A stretch of DNA of 64,000 nt, taken from assembly GCA_027484425.1 (NCBI GenBank), contig JAIXSZ010000014.1, positions 124,001-188,000 on the forward strand, in the 5' to 3' direction. The position numbers were made by a program, and so were the translations under genes. Shown here in pieces: positions 57,484 through 64,000 of the stretch (position 1 is its first letter; each line of letters begins with the position of its first letter). The notes beneath the pieces were generated by a model, which ran no database searches, was not told where the DNA came from, and worked only from the letters and a program-made list of their open reading frames with translations. Source of the DNA: Sphingobacteriales bacterium. GTDB lineage: Bacteria; Bacteroidota; Bacteroidia; Chitinophagales; Chitinophagaceae.

Positions 57484-57491
57484 CAAAGGTA
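57484..57491 (-). promoter_or_regulatory. -7 promoter box of the heme operon
   Basis: TACCTTTG on the minus strand matches TAnnTTTG, with a weak TTCG 19 nt upstream as -33 element (57514-57511). Transcription would start near 57479, 20 nt before the hemA ATG at 57459. Confidence 0.5.
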
Positions 57492-57547
57492 CTTTCAGTG
57501 TTCCGTGCTGCGAATTTTCTATGTCATAACTCCGTCATTTAACCACA

Positions 57548-57591
57548 TGATTATCATCAGTTTTATATGACACTTTACCGCATGATAATCA
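57548..57591. repeat. Paired operator-like inverted repeats between hemA and mutY
   Basis: TGATTATCAT at 57548-57557 is the exact reverse complement of ATGATAATCA at 57582-57591, 24 nt apart. Each arm is itself almost a palindrome (ATGATtATCAT in the first), so two binding sites for one dimeric regulator are as likely as a hairpin. The pair lies 57 nt upstream of the hemA -7 box. Confidence 0.45.
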
Positions 57592-57768
57592 GGCAATAAT
57601 AACCATTACTTTCATACAAAGTCACCTTTTTTCTACGCTAAAAACTGTTCGTACTGTCTATGTCATTTACGCATCGCCAACCATAAATGGATTTGATGCT
57701 CACGCATTTTACTTTCACCAGACAATCGAAATCAATTCTGCAATTTTTCATTGTAATTTGCGGGTAGG

Positions 57769-58839
57769 ATGGAAATAACTACTACAGCAAAAAATAGATT
57801 CACATTATCACTTAGTCATTGGCACCAAAACGACAACACACGTTCTCTGCCTTGGAAGGGTGAAAAAGACCCCTACAAAATTTGGCTGTCAGAAATAATT
57901 CTACAACAAACCCGAGCCGCACAGGGACTACCCTACTTTCTAGCCTTTACACATAACTACCCTACCGTTTCAGATCTTGCAACAGCTGATGATGCTGATG
58001 TATTCAGGTTGTGGCAAGGTTTAGGTTACTACAACCGTTGCAAAAACATGCTAGCTACTGCTCGTATAGTTACTTCAGTTCACAATGGTATTTTCCCTGG
58101 TACTTACACACAGTTATTAACACTCAAAGGTATTGGCCCATATACTGCCGCAGCAATAGCCTCGTTTGCTTTTAATGAGCCGGTAGCTGTTGTAGATGGT
58201 AATGTATACAGAGTACTATCTAGATGTTTCGGCATTGAAACTCCTATCGATAGTACCATTGGTAAAAAAATATTTGCAGAGCTAGCACAACAACTTTTGC
58301 CAATTCACGATAGCGCAGCACATAATCAAGCTATTATGGACCTTGGCGCTACAGTATGCACTCCTTCTTCACCCAAATGCGAAAGTTGCCCCCTTGCAAA
58401 TCAATGTGTTGCTACTAAAAGTAAACTCATCGAAATACTTCCTGTAAAAATCAAAAAAATAATAGTAAAAGAAAGGTTCTTTAACTACATAATATTTCAG
58501 CACAATGATAGTATCTGGATTAACAAACGGCAGGCAGGAGATATTTGGGAAAATCTACACGAACCCTTCCTCATAGAAACCAAGGAACCTTCAGAAGTAG
58601 ACGCCTTGCTCGAAGGAAACCTACTTACTAATTTATACCCTAATAACATCAAATTGATTTCAAAATCGAAACAAAAACTAACACATCAACTAATAAATAC
58701 ATGCTTTTACACTATGGTTATCAACGATTTATCCCACTTCAACATACCAAATGGATGGTGGGTTAATAACTCCGAACTAAAAAAATTAGCCTTTCCTAAA
58801 ACTCTTGTTTCTTTTTTTAAAAATAATTTATACTTTTAG
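57769..58839 (+). CDS. mutY: Adenine DNA glycosylase MutY
   Basis: 356 residues. It removes adenine opposite 8-oxoguanine. Catalytic Glu42 is in WLSEIILQQTRAA; the helix-hairpin-helix TLKGIGPYTAAAIASFAF near 117-134 precedes AVVDGNVYRVL with the catalytic Asp; and the [4Fe-4S] loop C-x6-C-x2-C-x5-C (CTPSSPKCESCPLANQC) lies near 197-213. A C-terminal NUDIX-like domain (VKERFFNYIIFQHN, NLHEPFLIE) completes the normal two-domain form. TAATTTG at 57751-57757, one base short of the consensus, may be its -7 box. ssb follows after 47 nt. Confidence 0.95.
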   Translation: MEITTTAKNRFTLSLSHWHQNDNTRSLPWKGEKDPYKIWLSEIILQQTRAAQGLPYFLAFTHNYPTVSDLATADDADVFRLWQGLGYYNRCKNMLATARIVTSVHNGIFPGTYTQLLTLKGIGPYTAAAIASFAFNEPVAVVDGNVYRVLSRCFGIETPIDSTIGKKIFAELAQQLLPIHDSAAHNQAIMDLGATVCTPSSPKCESCPLANQCVATKSKLIEILPVKIKKIIVKERFFNYIIFQHNDSIWINKRQAGDIWENLHEPFLIETKEPSEVDALLEGNLLTNLYPNNIKLISKSKQKLTHQLINTCFYTMVINDLSHFNIPNGWWVNNSELKKLAFPKTLVSFFKNNLYF

Positions 58840-58886
58840 ATTGATTATGAATTAAGCATTTTGTAGACTGTGTAAAACATACTGAA

Positions 58887-59339
58887 ATGAGAGGAGTTAA
58901 CCGAGTAGTATTGATTGGCAATTTGGGTAAAGACCCAGACCTACAGCACTTGGAAGGAAATATAGCGGTAGCTAAATTCCCCCTTGCCACTACCGAAACT
59001 TACAAAGACAGAAACGGTACGTTGATTTCGCAAACAGAATGGCATACAGTGGTGTTGTGGCGAGGTCTTGCTGATCTTGCACAGCGTTACCTGCACAAGG
59101 GAAGCCTAATCTATCTCGAAGGTCGCATCCGCACTCGCTCTTGGGAAGACAAAGACAAAAACAAAAGATTCATAACAGAAATTATTGGTGACAATCTAGT
59201 AATGCTCGACAAACGTAAAGAACAATCTGAAAACAACAACATCGAAGGCACTAACACAGATGTTGCTGGCTTTCCTGATATCAACTTCGACAACAACACT
59301 CCCGGCAATATTATCTCAAAAGACGATATGCCTTTTTAA
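58887..59339 (+). CDS. ssb: Single-stranded DNA-binding protein
   Basis: 150 residues. The OB fold MRGVNRVVLIGNLGKDPDLQ occupies about 1-105 (with TEWHTVVLWRGLADLAQRYLHKG and GRIRTRSWEDKDKNKRF), then a short Asn/Asp-rich linker and the acidic tail DDMPF that recruits repair and replication partners. Located between mutY and gldE as in many Bacteroidota; the next start codon lies 27 nt after its stop. Confidence 0.96.
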   Translation: MRGVNRVVLIGNLGKDPDLQHLEGNIAVAKFPLATTETYKDRNGTLISQTEWHTVVLWRGLADLAQRYLHKGSLIYLEGRIRTRSWEDKDKNKRFITEIIGDNLVMLDKRKEQSENNNIEGTNTDVAGFPDINFDNNTPGNIISKDDMPF

Positions 59340-59366
59340 AATAATTTAGCTTCCAATATTAAAAAA

Positions 59367-60797
59367 TTGTCAGAAACTAACTTTGTTTCGTTCATTTTTC
59401 TAATTTTGGACAATTCATCAAACTTTTACTTCAAATTGGAAAGCACCGAAGGCGACACGAATATTTCCCCATTGCTCCTTGAAATCACGAATCAGGCATT
59501 TGCATCTTCTAATGCCACTATTCTAATAGTAGCAGTACTGGTGCTTTTGCTCATGACAGCTATCACTGCTGGTGCCGAAACCGCATACTTTTCATTGTCT
59601 GCAAAAGACATCAACTTCCTCAAAACCAACGAAAAAGGCAGTGCGCGTATCGCTTCACAACTGCTCGAACAACCCAAACGACTTTTAGCCACCATCCTCG
59701 TAGCCAACAACTTCATCAACATTGCCATAGTCATTTCCACCGACTTACTGGTCAGGTCCATGTTGCCAGCTAGCATGAATCCCATTGTCACTTTCCTTAT
59801 TCAGGTGGTTTGTGTTACTTTTTTGCTGGTTCTCTTCGGAGAGGTACTTCCTAAGGTCTATGCTACCCAAAACAACCTCAGAATGGCGCTCTTCTCAGCT
59901 CCTTTCCTTCAAGCTTTGAGCTGGACTTTCAAACCCGTAAGTAATATACTAGTTTCGTCTACTCGCTTCATCGAAGGCAGAATGGGTACCAAATCTTCCA
60001 ACATCTCAAATGAAGATTTCGAACATGCTATCGAACTCACCGTTGGCCATAGCGCTACTCGCGAGGAAGTAAATATCTTCAAGGGTATACTCAAGTTCGG
60101 CAATATTACCTCACGTCAGGTCATGCGCACACGACTCGATGTTAGCGGAATCGACTTCGAAATGACCTTTCCCGAAGTGCGAAAATATTGCATAGAAGTA
60201 GGTTATTCTCGTTTGCCAGTGTACAAAGAAAATCTCGATACCATCGCAGGCATGATTCACACCAAAGACTTTTTACCCCATATCGACGATGATTCTTTCG
60301 ACTGGCACAAACTCATGCGGGCCGCATTTTTTGTTCACGAAGGCAAACTAATCGAAGACCTGCTCAAAGAATTCCAACAAAAAAGACAACATTTCGCAGT
60401 TGTGGTCGACGAATTTGGTGGCACCTCAGGTATCATCACCCTCGAAGACATAATGGAAGAAATAATAGGCGATATCAAAGACGAATTCGATGAAGACGAC
60501 CTACACTACAAAAAAATCGATGATTCAAACTTTATTTTCGAAGGCAAAACGCTTATCAATGATGTATGCCGCATCATTGGCCTTCCTTCAGATGAGTTCG
60601 ACGCAGTACGTGGAGAAAGTGACTCATTAGCGGGACTGGTCCTAGAGATCGCTGGCAAATTTGTAGCCATCAATGATGTAGTGAGCTACGAAAAATATGA
60701 TTTCACTGCTATCGCTGTCGAAAAAATGCGCATCAACCGAGTGAAACTCACCATCAACTCACCAAAAGTTGATGACGAAAATGAAGAAGAAGAATAA
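59367..60797 (+). CDS. gldE: Gliding motility protein GldE, CNNM/CBS/CorC type
   Basis: Up to 476 residues. No ATG precedes the first membrane helix: TTG at 59367 or TTG at 59406 (giving 463 residues starting MDNSSNFYF) are the candidates, and two -7 boxes lie among them. Domains: a DUF21 transmembrane part with about three helices (residues 55-200, AETAYFSLSAKDINFL), two CBS domains (MRTRLDVSGIDFEM and QHFAVVVDEFGGTSGIITLEDIMEEIIGDIKDE) and a CorC_HlyC C-domain. GldE supports the GldK-type T9SS/gliding machinery; its usual partner gldD is not next to it. Confidence 0.88.
   Translation: MSETNFVSFIFLILDNSSNFYFKLESTEGDTNISPLLLEITNQAFASSNATILIVAVLVLLLMTAITAGAETAYFSLSAKDINFLKTNEKGSARIASQLLEQPKRLLATILVANNFINIAIVISTDLLVRSMLPASMNPIVTFLIQVVCVTFLLVLFGEVLPKVYATQNNLRMALFSAPFLQALSWTFKPVSNILVSSTRFIEGRMGTKSSNISNEDFEHAIELTVGHSATREEVNIFKGILKFGNITSRQVMRTRLDVSGIDFEMTFPEVRKYCIEVGYSRLPVYKENLDTIAGMIHTKDFLPHIDDDSFDWHKLMRAAFFVHEGKLIEDLLKEFQQKRQHFAVVVDEFGGTSGIITLEDIMEEIIGDIKDEFDEDDLHYKKIDDSNFIFEGKTLINDVCRIIGLPSDEFDAVRGESDSLAGLVLEIAGKFVAINDVVSYEKYDFTAIAVEKMRINRVKLTINSPKVDDENEEEE
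59378..59408 (+). promoter_or_regulatory. Two possible -7 boxes at the gldE start
   Basis: TAACTTTG at 59378-59385 and TAATTTTG at 59401-59408, both exact TAnnTTTG matches, inside the longest gldE reading frame. The second overlaps the TTG at 59406, so only the first could serve a start there. They raise doubt about the start at 59367. Confidence 0.35.
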
Positions 60798-60830
60798 GTA
60801 ACAACAGAAACGCTCTGCAATTAACCTTAA

Positions 60831-60874
60831 ACTAAAAATGGAGGACAACCACATTGGTTTCCTCCATTTTTAGT
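60831..60874. terminator. Bidirectional intrinsic terminator between gldE and the YqaE-like gene
   Basis: actaaaaatggagga (60831-60845) and tcctccatttttagt (60860-60874) form a perfect 15-bp stem with A-rich left and T-rich right flanks. It serves gldE (plus) and the convergent gene ending at 60892. Confidence 0.9.
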
Positions 60875-60891
60875 TTGTATTATATATAAAT

Positions 60892-61326
60892 CTAGTAGTA
60901 CTTCTTCATCATTATTAACGTATAAATCACGCCAGGTAACCAACCCAAGACGTAAAGAAGCAGCGAAATAAGCCAGTCAAATCCTTCAAAATTATCATTA
61001 AATCCCATCGCCAACCATCCAAAACCTATAATCGCCAAAAGAATATACACACCTTTAGATATATCCAGATTTTCCTTCAGTCTGTCAGATAGCTTAGTGA
61101 AAAAACTCTTTTTACCCACCACCATACTCATCTCTTCATCAGCAGTAGTCACATCATCAGTAGTAAACGTACTTTTCGCAGCTACTTCATTTCCTTCCAG
61201 TGCATTTACAGCTGCAGCCTGATCTACAGTTACTGATGATTGTACTTTCTTTACAGCATAACCCGCGTACGTAGTAGTGCCACATAACGTCGTCGTGGTT
61301 AACAATAGTAAAAACAGTTTTTTCAT
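60892..61326 (-). CDS. YqaE/Pmp3-domain membrane protein with extra N-terminal part
   Basis: 144 residues from the ATG at 61326, giving the leader MKKLFLLLLTTTTLCGTTTYAG. A longer frame upstream is unlikely because of the promoter box at 61347. A soluble middle part (about 25-90, rich in Thr, Val and Ala) is followed by the two-helix PMP3/YqaE module: LLAIIGFGWLAMGFN and LISLLLYVLGWLPGVIYTLIMMKKYY. Plain YqaE proteins are about 50-60 residues; the extended form with a signal peptide is frequent in Bacteroidota. Function in membrane potential or stress is only inferred. Confidence 0.85.
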   Translation of the reverse strand: MKKLFLLLLTTTTLCGTTTYAGYAVKKVQSSVTVDQAAAVNALEGNEVAAKSTFTTDDVTTADEEMSMVVGKKSFFTKLSDRLKENLDISKGVYILLAIIGFGWLAMGFNDNFEGFDWLISLLLYVLGWLPGVIYTLIMMKKYY

Positions 61327-61346
61327 GTGTTTAAAGTTTTGTAATG

Positions 61347-61354
61347 CAAAAATA
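61347..61354 (-). promoter_or_regulatory. -7 promoter box of the YqaE-like gene
   Basis: TATTTTTG on the minus strand matches TAnnTTTG; transcription would start about 16 nt before the ATG at 61326. Confidence 0.45.
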
Positions 61355-61411
61355 TTGTTTTTACCACACAATGACAGTATATTGAATAACATTTACTAAA
61401 AAATAATAGTA

Positions 61412-61618
61412 TCACGCCATATCTTTATGTTTTAGCCATCCCATAAGCGCATATATCGGGCAATATCCCGTAAAACCCGTCACCATCAGCACCACTACAC
61501 CTATCATCAGCCATATACCTATATACTCCGGTATGATGTTCGTCATGTGCAGCACCGTTATCAGCACGCCCATCATCATTCGTATACCTCTTTCCGCAAA
61601 TGTCATATTAAACTTCAT
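61412..61618 (-). CDS. DUF2892 inner-membrane protein
   Basis: 68 residues, two membrane helices (MMMGVLITVLHMTNIIP and IGIWLMIGVVVLMVTGF). The start MKFNMTFAERGIRMMMG and the end TGYCPIYALMGWLKH match the DUF2892 (YgaP C-terminal-like) family, which often accompanies rhodanese domains; here it is single. One Cys in GYCPIY. Lies upstream of the YqaE gene but 85 nt away, and has no exact -7 box. Function unknown. Confidence 0.85.
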   Translation of the reverse strand: MKFNMTFAERGIRMMMGVLITVLHMTNIIPEYIGIWLMIGVVVLMVTGFTGYCPIYALMGWLKHKDMA

Positions 61619-61747
61619 AACCTAATCTTTACTACAAAGGTCCATCAACCATCTTTACCTATTCATGACCACAATCAGCACAATTCATGACACTCATTTT
61701 ATCCCCAGCTTCCCTCACAAAAAAACTAGTTTATCACCAAACCTATT

Positions 61748-61755
61748 TACATTTG
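61748..61755 (+). promoter_or_regulatory. -7 promoter box of rnpB
   Basis: TACATTTG matches TAnnTTTG exactly and ends 5 nt before the P1 helix of the RNase P RNA. Since that RNA's 5' end is fixed by structure, it gives the spacing from this box to the transcription start in this genome. Confidence 0.7.
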
Positions 61756-61760
61756 CCCAG

Positions 61761-62138
61761 CTACAATGCCGGGTTATCGCCGCACAGAAAATGTGACGGA
61801 GGAAAGTCCGGACAGCAAAAAGCAGCGCACTACCTAACGGGTAGGCACTTGCCTAACAACAAGTGACAGACAGTGCCACAGAAAATAACCGCCTGCATCT
61901 CCCCCGTGGTGATGACGGTAAGGGTGAAAAAGTAGTGTAAGAGACTACGGCTTTGCCAGGTAACTGGCATTGGGGGTAAACCTTGCGTGCTGAAATGCCA
62001 AATAAGCATACGCTCGAGGATCGCTTGTCCGATGTATGTGGGTTGGCAGCGCGAGGCAACGTGCGAACGTTGTCCCAGATAAATGATAACCTGTGTTGCT
62101 CTTGCAGCACAACAGAATCCGGCTTACAGGCATTGTAG
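61761..62138 (+). ncRNA. rnpB: RNase P RNA (catalytic RNA component)
   Basis: Catalytic RNA that trims the 5' leader of tRNA precursors, about 378 nt, bacterial A type. The ends pair to form helix P1: ctacaatgcc at 61761-61770 with ggcattgtag at 62129-62138. The universally conserved core gaggaaagtccggac lies at 61799-61813 and its 3' counterpart acagaatccggctta at 62111-62125 (both within P4 and the neighbouring joiners). A T-run follows at once and can end transcription. An open frame crossing it (120 codons, opposite strand) is spurious. The gene lies between a small membrane-protein gene and secA. Confidence 0.95.
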
Positions 62139-62146
62139 TTTTTTTT
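62139..62146 (+). terminator. Termination of rnpB
   Basis: Eight T in a row directly after the P1 helix; the helix itself supplies the hairpin. Confidence 0.65.
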
Positions 62147-62229
62147 CTTCCGCTCACAGTTCGTTCTTTTCTTTACTCTCCTACCCGCCCCTTCTTCACC
62201 TCCTTCCACACGCATTCAGTCAGTTATTC

Positions 62230-62260
62230 TTGTTCAAATCACACCTTTGGCGTAGCTTTG
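62230..62260 (+). promoter_or_regulatory. Promoter of secA
   Basis: TTG (62230-62232), 20-nt spacer, TAGCTTTG (62253-62260), an exact TAnnTTTG. Transcription would start near 62266, leaving about 120 nt before secA. Confidence 0.5.
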
Positions 62261-62278
62261 GCATCCTTGTGCGCCAAC

Positions 62279-62311
62279 ATGACAGTTGAAAAATATTTGC
62301 ATGAATTTTGA
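62279..62311 (+). CDS. Possible ten-residue leader peptide before secA
   Basis: ATG at 62279 opens MTVEKYLHEF followed by tga. It lies about 13 nt downstream of the predicted transcription start and is followed by a small hairpin with a T-run at 62331. This layout is that of an attenuator, but no independent evidence (codon bias, conservation) supports the peptide. Confidence 0.2.
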   Translation: MTVEKYLHEF

Positions 62312-62330
62312 TACTCGCATTAAGGTATTT

Positions 62331-62354
62331 ACTTGCCGTGAGGCGGGTTTTTTG
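62331..62354 (+). terminator. Attenuator-like hairpin in the secA leader
   Basis: cttgcc (62332-62337) can pair with ggcggg (62342-62347), with two G-U pairs and a gtga loop, then six T (62348-62353), 33 nt before the secA ATG. Inside the leader of secA, so it could end part of the transcripts. Confidence 0.3.
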
Positions 62355-62385
62355 TTTTTACTTTTAACCTCTTACTTTTTATAAA

Positions 62386-64000
62386 ATGTTAGGCATTCTC
62401 GCAAAACTGTTTGGCGGCAGCAAATCCGACAAAGATGTAAAAAAACTCCAACCCATTGTAGCTCAGGTAAACCGATTCTATGAAGAATACCAATCTTTAT
62501 CTAACGATGACCTGCGCAACAAAACTCAGGAATTCAGAGCGCGCATCAAAGAACATCTTGCTAACATTGACCAGCAGATAGCTGATAAAAAAGCCGAAGC
62601 CGACAACGTCGAAGACATTCAGGCACGCGAAGGCATCTACAACGAGGTCGACAAACTCGTCAAAAAACGCGACGAACAAATTGAGGAAATCCTCAACGCC
62701 ATACAACCAGAAGCCTTCGCAGTAGTCAAAGAAACTGCCCATCGCTTCAAAGACAATACAGAAATAGTAGCCACCGCCACCGACTTGGATACCGAACTTG
62801 CTAATACTCGCAAGCACATCCGCATAGAGGGCGACAAATGTATCTATAACAACAATTGGGAAGCCGCAGGCAGCACCGTCACCTGGAACATGCTCCACTA
62901 CGATGTGCAGCTTATAGGTGGTATGGTCCTTCACGAAGGCAAAATAGCCGAGATGGCTACCGGTGAGGGTAAAACACTCGTGTCCACACTCCCAGCCTAC
63001 CTCAATGCTCTCGCTGGCGAAGGTGTTCACATCGTTACCGTCAACGACTACCTCGCCCGCCGCGACCAAGAGTGGAACGGTCCATTGTTCGAGTGGCTAG
63101 GTCTTGTTACAGATTGTATCGACAAGCACGAACCTAACTCGCCACAACGCCGTCAGGCTTATATGGCCGATATCACTTACGGTACCAACAACGAATTTGG
63201 TTTCGACTACCTCCGCGACAACATGGTGCACCACCCCGAAGAAATGGTGCAGCGCAAGCACCACTATGCCATGGTCGATGAGGTGGATAGTGTACTTGTC
63301 GATGATGCCCGTACACCACTTATTATCTCTGGCCCTATACCCCGTGGCGACGAGCAGCAATTCCATGCCCTCAAGCCTCGTATCGAGAAACTACTCGAAA
63401 CACAAAAACGAGTTATCAACCAAAGTATCACCGAAGCCAAAAAACTTATTGCCGACGGCAAAACCGATAAAGATACCGGTGGTCTGCACCTTTACCGTGC
63501 TTATCGTGGTCTGCCAAAAAGCGGTGCACTTATCAAGTTCTTGAGCGAAGAAGGTAATAAACAAATACTCCAAAAAGCCGAACACCACTTCATTGGCGAG
63601 CAACAGCGCAACATGCCAAAGGTCGATTCAGAATTGTACTTCACCATCGACGAAAAAAACAACAGCGTTGACCTCACTGATAAAGGTATAGCACTCATCA
63701 CTGGCGCTGGCGAAGACCCACACTTCTTCATCATGCCCGACATCGGTAGCGAGTTGGCTACACTCGAAAAACTCGACCTATCGCCCGAAGAAAAAGTACA
63801 ACGCAAAGACGCGCTCATACAAGATTATTCCATCAAGGCCGATCGCATACACTCTATACAACAGCTCCTCAAAGCATATACCCTCTTCGACAAAGACGTG
63901 GAATATGTGGTAATGGACGGCAAAGTAAAAATCGTAGATGAACAAACCGGTCGTATCCTCGACGGACGTCGCTACAGCGATGGACTACATCAGGCTATCG
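62386..64000 (+). CDS. secA: Preprotein translocase ATPase SecA, C-terminus cut by window edge
   Basis: The ATPase that drives secretory proteins through SecYEG. 538 codons are inside the window, of roughly 1000-1100 expected for Bacteroidota. Starts MLGILAKLFGGSKSDKDVK. Visible: Walker A MATGEGKTLVSTLPAYL near residue 189; HIVTVNDYLARRDQEW; helicase-II motif MVDEVDSVLVDDARTPLI near 298; and VDEQTGRILDGRRYSDGLHQ near the edge. A coiled insertion near residues 60-115 (NIDQQIADKKAEADNVEDIQ and on) sits inside the nucleotide-binding domain, as in other Bacteroidota. Gene starts 247 nt after rnpB. Confidence 0.97.
   Translation, partial: MLGILAKLFGGSKSDKDVKKLQPIVAQVNRFYEEYQSLSNDDLRNKTQEFRARIKEHLANIDQQIADKKAEADNVEDIQAREGIYNEVDKLVKKRDEQIEEILNAIQPEAFAVVKETAHRFKDNTEIVATATDLDTELANTRKHIRIEGDKCIYNNNWEAAGSTVTWNMLHYDVQLIGGMVLHEGKIAEMATGEGKTLVSTLPAYLNALAGEGVHIVTVNDYLARRDQEWNGPLFEWLGLVTDCIDKHEPNSPQRRQAYMADITYGTNNEFGFDYLRDNMVHHPEEMVQRKHHYAMVDEVDSVLVDDARTPLIISGPIPRGDEQQFHALKPRIEKLLETQKRVINQSITEAKKLIADGKTDKDTGGLHLYRAYRGLPKSGALIKFLSEEGNKQILQKAEHHFIGEQQRNMPKVDSELYFTIDEKNNSVDLTDKGIALITGAGEDPHFFIMPDIGSELATLEKLDLSPEEKVQRKDALIQDYSIKADRIHSIQQLLKAYTLFDKDVEYVVMDGKVKIVDEQTGRILDGRRYSDGLHQAI

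Noticed and set aside
61853-62215. 120-codon open frame on the minus strand
   Set aside because: It overlaps the RNase P RNA, whose conserved structure explains the sequence.
62497-63069. 190-codon open frame on the minus strand opposite secA
   Set aside because: It lies entirely within secA and its residues (FVAFFDEFVDLVVDAF) are the antisense of a charged coiled coil; only a by-product of codon bias.

Overview
The window is a stretch of chromosome from a member of the Bacteroidota, most likely of the Chitinophagales/Chitinophagaceae (class-level inference from gene content; no 16S rRNA is present). Supporting evidence: promoters of the Bacteroidota type (TAnnTTTG boxes) lie before many genes; there are type IX secretion (PorZ, C-terminal sorting domains) and gliding (GldE) proteins, WG-repeat and DUF1573 proteins, and a SecA with the extra coiled insertion typical of this phylum. 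Base composition is AT-rich and even throughout. I see no insertion sequence, prophage, CRISPR array, tRNA or rRNA; the window looks like stable chromosome with a few accessory patches.

Layout. 1-8028 (minus): rpoC (3' end cut by the window start) and rpoB, with a perfect hairpin between them and a rpoB promoter upstream. 8426-10029: three related tiny cysteine-rich lipoprotein-like genes plus a fourth small secreted protein. 10063-12937: recN and an RlmI-type rRNA methyltransferase, divergent from overlapping promoters. 13133-15383: an ECF sigma factor, its probable anti-sigma factor and a small beta-barrel protein. 15520-19065: CDGSH protein, alpha/beta hydrolase, WG-repeat protein. 19384-25043: an AraC-type regulator followed by a compact seven-gene operon (YHS protein, DoxX, outer-membrane barrel, DinB fold, NRDE/TANGO2, ATP-grasp ligase, LysE exporter), the best candidate for an undescribed system. 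25148-33250: unknown protein, carboxypeptidase-regulatory-domain protein, Mrp ATPase, SUMF1 protein, ArnT-like glycosyltransferase, TPR sensor-like protein, geranylgeranyl-reductase-like flavoprotein. 33272-39193: TfoX C-domain, VOC and AraC genes, a large TolB-propeller amidohydrolase and a lipoprotein. 39442-44532: LysM-like protein, two glycosyltransferases, two unknowns, a sugar nucleotidyltransferase. 44539-52425: recO, porZ, a UbiA-family prenyltransferase, a DUF1573 protein, an FG-GAP T9SS cargo, a short-chain dehydrogenase. 52467-57459: heme operon hemA-hemC-hemD-hemE-hemF. 57769-60797: mutY, ssb, gldE. 60892-64000: two small membrane proteins, the RNase P RNA gene rnpB, and the 5' part of secA.

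Transcription signals are unusually readable. The rnpB 5' end is fixed by its P1 helix, and a TACATTTG box lies 5 nt before it. The same box lies 4-5 nt before the ATG of recN, the RlmI-type gene, the WG-repeat gene and the unknown gene at 25148, which suggests that these mRNAs start at or next to the start codon (leaderless). Several open frames have starts that need correction, including some with TTG or GTG. All functional statements rest on reading motifs by eye; no database search was run.
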